DNA of 39,318 nucleotides from Streptomyces sp. ISL-12 (GTDB lineage Bacteria > Actinomycetota > Actinomycetes > Streptomycetales > Streptomycetaceae). The stretch lies in NCBI RefSeq assembly GCF_018614415.1, contig NZ_JAGGOO010000117.1, positions 1 through 39,318 on the forward strand, in the 5' to 3' direction. The translations under genes and the position numbers were made by a program. Of this stretch, positions 16,771 through 23,037 are shown piece after piece. Under the pieces are notes generated by a model, which saw nothing but the letters and a program-made list of their open reading frames with translations, was not told where the DNA came from and did no database searches. Every line of letters begins with the position of its first letter. Position 1 is the stretch's first letter.

Positions 16771-17307
16771 TCATCGCCCCCGCGCCTGAGCGCGGGGCAC
16801 GGGTCCCGCGTCCGCGTGGCGGCCGGGACGCGCCGCGGCGTGCTGCTGTCCGGGCCCCGGGCCCGAGCGGGCGGCCAGGGCGTCGGCGACGGCACCGGTC
16901 ACGAAGGCGTACACCGTCTTGTGGAGCAGGTCGACCACCAGCTCCCGGCGGGGCCAGGTGGGCGGCGGGGCGCCCACGCCGGTGGCGTTCTCCAGGATCT
17001 GGTCGCTGGTGAACCGTACGACGGCGAACTGCGCCGACGACCAGGGCCCGCGCAGCCCGGCGTGTGCCATCACCGACCGCAGCACGCCCAGGGCAGCGCC
17101 CTGCCCGACGTGCATGGCGAGGTTCACCGGCGCGGGCTGACGGCCGCCCGGGTGTTCCGGCAGGCCGGTCAGCCGCTGCAAGGTCCGGGCGGGCACATGG
17201 GAATCGGGGCGGCCGGTCAGCCGCTGCTCGGCCTTCTCGGCCAGCGTCATCACCACGACCCCGGCCGTGCCGGCCGCCAGCCCCTGCCACCACGCGTGTT
17301 TCCTCAT
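16771..17307 (-). CDS. Small membrane-associated hypothetical protein
   Basis: A 178-residue protein I cannot assign to a named family. It begins MRKHAWWQGLAAGTAGVVVM, a likely membrane segment, and contains two more moderately hydrophobic stretches (VNLAMHVGQGAALGVLRSVM and LVVDLLHKTVYAFVTGAVAD). This looks like a small multi-pass membrane protein with a Pro/Arg/Gly-rich cytoplasmic tail (about 145-178). GGGTAC at 17318-17323 lies 10 bp before the start codon on the minus strand and could be a SigB-type -10 giving an almost leaderless mRNA. It lies between the MBL gene and DUF6098 in the same direction. Confidence 0.65.
   Translation of the reverse strand: MRKHAWWQGLAAGTAGVVVMTLAEKAEQRLTGRPDSHVPARTLQRLTGLPEHPGGRQPAPVNLAMHVGQGAALGVLRSVMAHAGLRGPWSSAQFAVVRFTSDQILENATGVGAPPPTWPRRELVVDLLHKTVYAFVTGAVADALAARSGPGPGQQHAAARPGRHADAGPVPRAQARGR
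16778..16797 (-). terminator. Stem-loop at the 3' end of the membrane-protein gene
   Basis: CCCCGCGC-CTGA-GCGCGGGG has a perfect 8-bp stem. It overlaps the last codons of the membrane-protein gene and lies upstream of the repeat-bearing DUF6098 leader, so it would separate the two transcripts. Confidence 0.6.
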
Positions 17308-17340
17308 GCCGTCGCGAGTACCCGCGCCCTCGCGTGTTCA
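17298..17340 (-). promoter_or_regulatory. SigB-like promoter of the membrane-protein gene
   Basis: On the minus strand AGGTG is followed by 15 bp and GGGTAC (17318-17323). The Streptomyces SigB consensus is GNNTN-(14-16)-GGGTAC, so only the first -35 base differs. The predicted transcript would start a few bases before the ATG. Confidence 0.4.
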
Positions 17341-17382
17341 CCTCGTTCCGCCCCGGCGCCCGGCTGCCCGAGACGCCCCGCG

Positions 17383-18228
17383 CTACGTGACGACGGGCGG
17401 CCCGCCGTCCGGGCCCAGGACCGCCCGCTGACCCCGGCGGCAGTGCACGATCCGGTCGGCGAGCCCCGCGCGGCCGGCCTCGGCCAGGAAGGCGTCGAGC
17501 GGTGAGCGGAAGACCGTGTAGTCGTCGTAGTGCACCGGCAGGATCAGCCGTGGACCGAGCCGCCGCGCCAGTTCCGCGCCCTGGCGTCCGTCCATGGTCA
17601 CCACGAAGCCGCCCGGCAGCGTCGTACCGCCCAGGTGGAGCACGGCGAGGTCCAGTCCGGGGTGGCGCCGGGCGATCTCGTCCAGGCCGTCGAAGAGCAG
17701 GGTGTCGCCGGAGAGGTAGAGACGGTGCCGCGCGGGCCCGCCGAGCGGTCCGAACTCCAGCAGGCTCCCCATCACCGGTGGCAGCAGGCGCCGCAGCACC
17801 GGGTGGCCGGCGTGCCGGGCGGGCAGCGCGGTGACGCGCACCTGGGCGTCCCCGTGCCGCACGGTCTCCTCCTGCCAGGTGCGCAGCCCGACGGCCCGGT
17901 GGAAGCCGTGCACGGCCTGGAGCCGGCGGGACGCGTGCGGGGTGGTGACGATCGGCAGGGACCGGGACAGGTGCCGCCTGGCCCGGCGGTCCCAGTGGTC
18001 GCCGTGCAGGTGGGACAGCACCACGGCGTCGAGGGCCGGCAGGTGGCGCGGGTCCAGGTCGGGCTCGGTCAGACGGCGGCTGACCAGCCCGTACCCGAGG
18101 TGGGCGAGCTGGCCGCGGTGCAGGAAGTTCGGGTCGGTGAGCAGACTCAGCCCGCGGTACCGGAGCAGCACGGTGGCGTTGCCGATGAAGTGGAGCCGCA
18201 GTGAGTCGTCGGGGGAGGACGGGTCCAT
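17383..18228 (-). CDS. Metallo-beta-lactamase-fold hydrolase (UlaG-like)
   Basis: A 281-residue hydrolase of the metallo-beta-lactamase fold. It shows the metal motif SHLHGDHWD (His73, His75, Asp77, His78), a later YLSGDTLLFDG (bridging Asp) and a final metal-ligand region LILPVHYDDY. It resembles the UlaG/NAPE-PLD-like branch, which hydrolyses phosphodiester, lactone or amide bonds with Zn or Mn. There is no signal peptide. ATG at 18228 begins MDPSSPDDSL; the frame extends 30 codons upstream but without support, and AGGA lies 10 bp before the chosen start. It is preceded by a perfect-looking SigB-type promoter, so stress induction is likely. The substrate is unknown. Confidence 0.85.
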   Translation of the reverse strand: MDPSSPDDSLRLHFIGNATVLLRYRGLSLLTDPNFLHRGQLAHLGYGLVSRRLTEPDLDPRHLPALDAVVLSHLHGDHWDRRARRHLSRSLPIVTTPHASRRLQAVHGFHRAVGLRTWQEETVRHGDAQVRVTALPARHAGHPVLRRLLPPVMGSLLEFGPLGGPARHRLYLSGDTLLFDGLDEIARRHPGLDLAVLHLGGTTLPGGFVVTMDGRQGAELARRLGPRLILPVHYDDYTVFRSPLDAFLAEAGRAGLADRIVHCRRGQRAVLGPDGGPPVVT

Positions 18229-18260
18229 GAGTGATCGATCCTGTCCAGGAGTGCTCGGCC

Positions 18261-18280
18261 GGGCCCGGGCGCCCGGGCCC
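18261..18280. repeat. Perfect 20-bp GC palindrome
   Basis: Twenty bases (GGGCCCGGGC joined to its own reverse complement) form a perfect palindrome with no loop. It lies between the SigB-like promoter (18296-18320) and the MBL start, and 60 bp downstream of the CBS stop. It could be a terminator for the CBS gene, a protein-binding site, or a 5' leader structure of the MBL transcript. Confidence 0.6.
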
Positions 18281-18295
18281 TCGGGCACGGACGGA

Positions 18296-18320
18296 GTACC
18301 CTTCGGAGGAGGGCTCACCC
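18296..18320 (-). promoter_or_regulatory. SigB-type promoter of the MBL hydrolase
   Basis: On the minus strand GGGTG (18320-18316), 14 bp and GGGTAC (18301-18296) match the Streptomyces SigB consensus GNNTN-(14-16)-GGGTAC exactly. The predicted transcript begins about 60 bp before the MBL start codon. Confidence 0.6.
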
Positions 18321-18340
18321 GAACCCGCCGCCGGGTGCCC

Positions 18341-18760
18341 TCAGCGGTTCGGCTCGGCCGCGCTGATCCGCGCCAGGACGCACGTGGGGTCCTGATCGAC
18401 GGCCACGTCTCCCAAGGTGACGATGCCGACCGGGCGGCCGTCGTCGACCACGGGCAGCCGGCGCAGGGCCTTGCCCCGCATCAGCTGCACCGCCCGGTCG
18501 ACGTCGTCCTCGGGGGCGACGCACACCACGTCCCCGCTGCACGCCTCGGCGACCGTCCGGGCGGAGGCGTCCTGGGCGTCGGCGAGGATGCGCACCGTCA
18601 GGTCACGGTCGGTGACCAGCCCGCGCAGCCGCCCGTCGGCCACCACCAGTACCGCGCCGATGTCCTTGTCGCGCATGACACGGGCCACCTCCGGGACCGG
18701 GGTGTCCGGGGCCACGGTGACCGGGCCGAGGGTCATCACCTCGCGTACCTGCGGAGCCAT
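18341..18760 (-). CDS. Two-CBS-domain protein
   Basis: A 139-residue protein consisting of two CBS domains (about 3-60 and 70-130), with motifs DIGAVLVVADGRLRGLVTDRD and ALRRLPVVDDGRPVGIVTLGD. Paired CBS domains bind adenine nucleotides and act as energy or redox sensors; stand-alone forms are common in Streptomyces stress regulons. ATG at 18760 is chosen because AAGGAG lies 6 bp before it, rather than the ATG seven codons upstream. A SigB-like promoter lies at 18798-18823. The partner protein is not evident from the context. Confidence 0.9.
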   Translation of the reverse strand: MAPQVREVMTLGPVTVAPDTPVPEVARVMRDKDIGAVLVVADGRLRGLVTDRDLTVRILADAQDASARTVAEACSGDVVCVAPEDDVDRAVQLMRGKALRRLPVVDDGRPVGIVTLGDVAVDQDPTCVLARISAAEPNR

Positions 18761-18797
18761 TTCCTTCTCCTTGCCGGACAACGGACGTGAAGGAGAG

Positions 18798-18823
18798 GTA
18801 CCACTCCCGGTGCGGATCGAACC
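18798..18823 (-). promoter_or_regulatory. SigB-like promoter of the CBS gene
   Basis: On the minus strand GGTTC (18823-18819), 15 bp and TGGTAC (18803-18798) differ from the SigB consensus only at the first base of the -10 element. It is followed by AAGGAG and the start at 18760. Confidence 0.5.
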
Positions 18824-18835
18824 GGCGACGTGCCA

Positions 18836-18878
18836 ACGCGGGGGCGGAACACGGGCGTTGACCTGCCCGCCCCCGCGT
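18836..18878 (-). terminator. Stem-loop terminator of the GAPDH gene
   Basis: ACGCGGGGGCGG (18836-18847) pairs perfectly over 12 bp with 18867-18878. It starts 12 bp beyond the GAPDH stop. It is a strong hairpin without a U-tract and lies before the CBS promoter. Confidence 0.75.
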
Positions 18879-18890
18879 CCCGGGCCGGGA

Positions 18891-20336
18891 TCAGGCGTCG
18901 ACCGCCGGGTAGGTCGGGTACTCCACGCCGGAGACGTGCTGGACGACCCGGACCACCTGGCAGGAGTAGCCGAACTCGTTGTCGTACCAGAGGTAGAGGA
19001 TCGCGTTGTCGCCCTCGACCTTCAGCGCGCCGGCGTCGACGATCGAGGCGTGCCGGGAGCCGATGAAGTCGCTGGAGACCGCGTCCGGGGCGGTGATGAA
19101 GTCGATCTGGCGCTTCAGCGGCGACGTCAGCGACACCTCGCGCAGGTGGTCCAGGACCTCCTCGCGGGTGGTCTCGCGGGCGAGCTGGAGGTTGAGGATC
19201 GCTATCGACACGTCCGGCACCGGGACGCGGATCGAGGAGCCGGTGATCCGCGCCTTCAGGTCCGGGAGCGCCTTGGCGACGGCCGAGGCGGCGCCGGTCT
19301 CGGTGATCACCATGTTCAGCGGCGCCGAACGGCCCCGCCGGTCGGACTTGTGGTAATTGTCCAGCAGGTTCTGGTCGTTGGTGAACGAGTGGACCGTCTC
19401 GACGTGCCCGCGCAGCACACCGTACTCGTCGGCCATCGCCTTCAGCGGCGGCACGATCGCGTTGGTGGTGCAGGAGGCGCAGGAGATGATCCGCTCGTCC
19501 GGTTTGACCGTCTCGTGGTTGACGCCGTGCACGATGTTGGGGACGTCGCCCTTGCCGGGCGCGGTCAGCACCACCTTGTCGATGCCCGGGCGCAGGTGCT
19601 TCGACAGGCCCTCCCGGTCGCGCCAGCGGCCGGTGTTGTCGATGAGGATGGCGTTCTTGATCCCGTGCGCCGTGTAGTCCACCGCCGTCGGGTCGGCGGA
19701 GTAGATGACCTTGACGGCGTTGCCGTTGGCGACGATGGTGCTGTTCGCCTCGTCGACGGTGATCGTGCCCTGGAACTGGCCGTGGATGGAGTCCCGGCGC
19801 AGCAGCGAGGCGCGCTTGACGAGGTCGCCGCCCCCGCTGTCGCGGACGACGATGGCGCGCAGCCGCAGCCCGTTGCCGGAGCCGGCCTTCTCGATCAGCA
19901 GCCGGGCCAGCAGCCGGCCGATGCGGCCGAAGCCGTAGAGGACGACGTCCCGCGGCTCACGGCGGTCGATCTTGTTCGCGCCCGTGGCCCCGGCGACGGC
20001 CTCGGCGGTGAACTCGGCCACCGACAGCCCCCGGTCGTCGGCCTTGTAGGTCGCGGCGAGCATGCCGATGTCGATCTGGGACGGGCCGAGGTCGAGCGTG
20101 GTGAGCGCCTGGAGGAAGGGCAGCGTCTCGGTGACCGACAGCTCCGCGCCGGCGATCTGCCGGGCGAAGCGGTGCGTCTTCAGGATGCTGACCACCGACT
20201 TGTTCACCAGGGAGCGGCTGTGCAGCAGGACCGTCACGTCCCGCTCCCGGTGCAGCTTCCCGATCATCGGGATCATCGATTCCGCGATCTCCTCGCGGTT
20301 CTTCCAGTCGGTGAACGAGTCGTCGTTGACAGTCAC
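18891..20336 (-). CDS. gap2: Glyceraldehyde-3-phosphate dehydrogenase, long form
   Basis: A 481-residue GAPDH, which converts glyceraldehyde-3-phosphate to 1,3-bisphosphoglycerate. The NAD(P)-binding motif VVLYGFGRIGR is at 131-141, the catalytic SCASCTTN at 285-292 (nucleophile Cys289), and the His of ETVHSFTNDQ at His316. The C-terminal LWYDNEFGYSCQVVR is typical. Residues 1-130 form an extra N-terminal region absent from the usual 335-residue enzyme; this long form exists in several actinobacteria and other bacteria as a second GAPDH. The start is GTG with only weak GGA upstream. The promoter region is flanked by 12-bp inverted repeats. The symbol gap2 is used by analogy with S. coelicolor, from memory. 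Confidence 0.93.
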   Translation of the reverse strand: MTVNDDSFTDWKNREEIAESMIPMIGKLHRERDVTVLLHSRSLVNKSVVSILKTHRFARQIAGAELSVTETLPFLQALTTLDLGPSQIDIGMLAATYKADDRGLSVAEFTAEAVAGATGANKIDRREPRDVVLYGFGRIGRLLARLLIEKAGSGNGLRLRAIVVRDSGGGDLVKRASLLRRDSIHGQFQGTITVDEANSTIVANGNAVKVIYSADPTAVDYTAHGIKNAILIDNTGRWRDREGLSKHLRPGIDKVVLTAPGKGDVPNIVHGVNHETVKPDERIISCASCTTNAIVPPLKAMADEYGVLRGHVETVHSFTNDQNLLDNYHKSDRRGRSAPLNMVITETGAASAVAKALPDLKARITGSSIRVPVPDVSIAILNLQLARETTREEVLDHLREVSLTSPLKRQIDFITAPDAVSSDFIGSRHASIVDAGALKVEGDNAILYLWYDNEFGYSCQVVRVVQHVSGVEYPTYPAVDA

Positions 20337-20355
20337 GGTTCCATCTTTCGAGCTA

Positions 20356-20431
20356 GGCGGCGCTCATATGTTAACCACACCGCCCCGATGATCGATCAAG
20401 TGGGGGCAGGGGTGATCGAATGAGCGCCGCC
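20356..20431. promoter_or_regulatory. Inverted repeats flanking the GAPDH promoter region
   Basis: GGCGGCGCTCAT (20356-20367) and its exact 12-bp complement (20420-20431) are separated by 52 bp. The interval holds an AT-richer stretch with TAACAT and TTGATC on the minus strand and a 10-bp palindrome TGATCGATCA (20389-20398). It may be a looping operator pair around the gap promoter. Confidence 0.55.
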
Positions 20432-20477
20432 CGGCCTCGGTGACAGGGCTCGCGCGGTCTCGGTGACCGGGCCCGCG

Positions 20478-21743
20478 CTACCCCGCCAGCCAGGCCAGCG
20501 CGCCCACCGTCAGCGCCCGCACACCGGTGTCGAGCGTGGGCTGCGGGACCGGGGCGAACCTCGGGCTGTGGTTGGAGGGCACGTCCTGCCGGAGGGTGCC
20601 CCGCCGCTCGGCCCGGGCATACGCCTGCGGCGCGATGCCGCCGATGCCCCAGTAGGTGTACGGGACGCCGAACGCCGCCGGGATCTCGCTCAGGTCCTCG
20701 CTGGCCGTCTGGAGTTCGACGGTGTGCAGACTGTCGCCGAAGTGGTCCGCGAACGCGTGGGTGACGGTCTCGGTCACGCCGGCGTCGTTGACCGTCGGCG
20801 GGAACGACCGCAGGTGCTCGATCTCCGGCTCCTTCGGCGCCCCGGACGCCTGCGCCTCCGCGCGCACGATCCGCTCGATCGCGGCCAGCACCTGCTCGCG
20901 CACGGTCTCGTCGTACGTGCGCACGTTGAGCTGGAGGACGGCGTGGTCGGGGATGATGTTCGGCCCGGTGCCGGCCTGGATGCTGCCCACGGTGACGACG
21001 ACGGGCGTGGTCGCGCCGGTCTCGCGGGAGACCACCGTCTGGAGCCGGATCACGCACATCGCCGCCATGACGACGGGGTCGACCCCGGTCTGCGGGGCCG
21101 AGCCGTGCGCGCCCCGCCCGTGCAGGGTGATCCGCAGGTTGTCGGCGGCGGAGAGGAAGGAGCCGGGGCGCGTGCCGACGTATCCGGCCGGGTACGGCAG
21201 TACGTGCTGGGCGAGGACCACGTCCGGCCGCGGCACCTTCTCCGTCAGACCGTCGTCGAGCATGGCCCGGGCGCCGTCACCATTCTCCTCCGAGGGCTGG
21301 AACAGCACGACCAGGGTGCCCCGCCAGGCGCCCTCCGGCGCCGCCGCCATCAGCCGGGCGAACCCGGCCATGCAGGCCACGTGCACGTCGTGCCCGCAGG
21401 CGTGCATCACCGGCCGCTCCTGGCCCTCCGCGTCCTTCGCCGTGACCGTCGACGCGTACGGCAGACCGGTCGCCTCCCGCACCGGCAGGGCGTCCATGTC
21501 CGCGCGCAGCAGCACCGTGGGACCGGTGCCCCGCGTCAGCACGCCGGTCACGCCGGTCCCGCCCAGCCCCTCCGTCACCTCGTAACCGCAGCCGCGCAGC
21601 ACCTCGGCCGCCTTCCCGGCGGTGCGGTGCTCCCGGAAGCCCAGCTCGGGGTGGGCGTGCAGGTCGCGGTACAGGTCCTCCACGTCGGACCGGATGTCGT
21701 TCAGGCCGGACAACACGGCCTGCGCTGCCGTCTCGACGGTCAT
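20478..21743 (-). CDS. M20 family amidohydrolase (hippurate hydrolase/AmhX-like)
   Basis: A 421-residue metal-dependent amidohydrolase of peptidase family M20 (subfamily M20D). It shows HPELGFREHRTAGKAAEVL near 36-54, LRADMDALPV (Asp), MHACGHDVHVA (Cys/His/Asp metal site), PSEENGDGARAM (catalytic Glu pair) and NHSPRFAPV near the C-terminus (last metal His). These enzymes cleave N-acyl amino acids, hippurate or IAA conjugates in the cytoplasm. ATG at 21743 has GGAGG 7 bp upstream and is preferred to the ATG five codons before. It is the second gene after lacI on the same strand with a 78-bp gap. Cotranscription with the LacI gene is possible, but a functional link is not obvious. Confidence 0.92.
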   Translation of the reverse strand: MTVETAAQAVLSGLNDIRSDVEDLYRDLHAHPELGFREHRTAGKAAEVLRGCGYEVTEGLGGTGVTGVLTRGTGPTVLLRADMDALPVREATGLPYASTVTAKDAEGQERPVMHACGHDVHVACMAGFARLMAAAPEGAWRGTLVVLFQPSEENGDGARAMLDDGLTEKVPRPDVVLAQHVLPYPAGYVGTRPGSFLSAADNLRITLHGRGAHGSAPQTGVDPVVMAAMCVIRLQTVVSRETGATTPVVVTVGSIQAGTGPNIIPDHAVLQLNVRTYDETVREQVLAAIERIVRAEAQASGAPKEPEIEHLRSFPPTVNDAGVTETVTHAFADHFGDSLHTVELQTASEDLSEIPAAFGVPYTYWGIGGIAPQAYARAERRGTLRQDVPSNHSPRFAPVPQPTLDTGVRALTVGALAWLAG

Positions 21744-21821
21744 GGCGATGCCTCCCACTCGGTTGATCTTCAGGCGTCAGCGAAACACCCCGGGGGCAGT
21801 GCCGCAATCGACCGCCGGGCG

Positions 21822-22865
21822 CTACCGGACCGGCGGCGGTCCGCTGCTGCGCCGCACCACCAGCTCGGCCGGGACCGGCGCGCCCGACGGCGGCGTCCCG
21901 GCGCCGTCGATCCGGTCGAGGAGCAGCCGCAGCGACCGGGTGCCGAGTTCGGCGAAGTCGGTGCGCACCGTGGTCAGCGGGGGCAGGAAGTGGGCCGCCT
22001 CCGGAATGTCGTCGTAGCCGACCACGCTGATCTCGCCGGGGACGGGCCGCCCGGCCTCGTGCAGGGCGTGCAGGACGCCCAGCGCCATCTGGTCGTTGGA
22101 GACGAACACCGCCGTCGTCCCCGCCCGCCGCGCCAGCCGCCGGCCCAGTTCGTACCCGGCGTCCGCGCTCCAGTCGCCGACGAGCGGCTCGGGCACCTCG
22201 GCCCCGGCCTCCTCCAGGGCACCCCGCCAGGCGGCCAGCCGCAGGTCGGCGGAGGTCCAGCCGGCCGGGCCCGCGATGTGGTGGACGGTGCGGTGGCCGA
22301 GGGACAGCAGGTGCCCGGTGGCCTTGCGGGCCCCGCTGCCGGAGTCACCGACGACCGCCGGGGTGTCGTCCAGCACCACCAGGGGCGCGGTCAGAGCGGT
22401 GTCCGCGAGGGCCCGGCCCACCCACCGCTGCGGCGCGATGGCGATCACCCCGTCCGCGCCCTCGGCCGACAGCCGGTCCACGGCCTCGACCACCGTGTCC
22501 CGGTCGGCCGTGTCCAGGGCGATGGAGCTGACCAGGTAACCGGCCTTCTGCGCCGCCGTGTCGATCGCGGCCAGGACGGCGGCAGGACCGTAGCGCGCGG
22601 CGTCGAACGAGATGACGCCCAGCATCCGGGTCCGTCCGCTGGCCAGGGACCGCGCGCTGCGGCTGGGGCGGTACCCGAGCGCCCGCATGGCCTCACGCAC
22701 CGCCTCCCGGGTCTCCGGACGGACGGCGGGATGGTCGTTGAGCACCCGGGAGACGGTCTGTTTGGAGACGCCCGCGCGGCGTGCCACGTCGTCCATCACG
22801 GGACGCGCCCCGGCGAAGCCCCGCCGGCTGCGCCGCGTGGGGCCCTCGGGTGCGCTCGGGCTCAT
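21822..22865 (-). CDS. LacI-family transcriptional regulator
   Basis: A 347-residue LacI/GalR repressor. The HTH and hinge are visible: MDDVARRAGVSKQTVSRVL at about 24-42, then NDHPAVRPETREAVREAM and ALGYRPSRSARSLASGRT. The periplasmic-binding-protein-like sensor domain follows (about 80-340), with SNDQMALGVL and VGYDDIPEAAHFLPPLTTVR as typical landmarks. It lies downstream of the GH35 beta-galactosidase on the same strand, and a perfect LacI-type palindrome (24850-24863) lies before that gene, so GH35 is its likely target and a galactoside its likely effector. The N-terminus before the HTH is about 20 residues longer than usual; a start downstream is possible. Confidence 0.92.
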   Translation of the reverse strand: MSPSAPEGPTRRSRRGFAGARPVMDDVARRAGVSKQTVSRVLNDHPAVRPETREAVREAMRALGYRPSRSARSLASGRTRMLGVISFDAARYGPAAVLAAIDTAAQKAGYLVSSIALDTADRDTVVEAVDRLSAEGADGVIAIAPQRWVGRALADTALTAPLVVLDDTPAVVGDSGSGARKATGHLLSLGHRTVHHIAGPAGWTSADLRLAAWRGALEEAGAEVPEPLVGDWSADAGYELGRRLARRAGTTAVFVSNDQMALGVLHALHEAGRPVPGEISVVGYDDIPEAAHFLPPLTTVRTDFAELGTRSLRLLLDRIDGAGTPPSGAPVPAELVVRRSSGPPPVR

Positions 22866-22908
22866 GACCGGTCCGTCCCTCCGCGTCGGCAGGCGGCGGT
22901 ACGGCGGA

Positions 22909-22953
22909 CCCGTCCCGCCCGGCAGAAGCACAGCATAGGCCGGGCGGGACGGG
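22909..22953 (-). terminator. 15-bp stem hairpin between GH35 and lacI
   Basis: CCCGTCCCGCCCGGC (22909-22923) and its exact complement (22939-22953) enclose a 15-base AT-richer loop. It lies 85 bp after the GH35 stop and 44 bp before the lacI start. Termination of the GH35 transcript is likely; attenuation of lacI read-through is possible. Confidence 0.65.
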
Positions 22954-22994
22954 CGGTGACCCGGGCCAGACCCGGTCCCGGACCCCGGCCGGCC

Positions 22995-23015
22995 CCGGTT
23001 CCGGGCCGGAACCGG
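22995..23015 (-). terminator. First hairpin after the GH35 gene
   Basis: CCGGTTCC-GGGCC-GGAACCGG has perfect 8-bp arms and lies 22 bp beyond the GH35 stop. Together with the hairpin at 22909-22953 it makes a tandem terminator. Several ACCCGG hexamers surround it. Confidence 0.55.
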
Positions 23016-23037
23016 ATCTGACCCGGTCGGACCCGGG

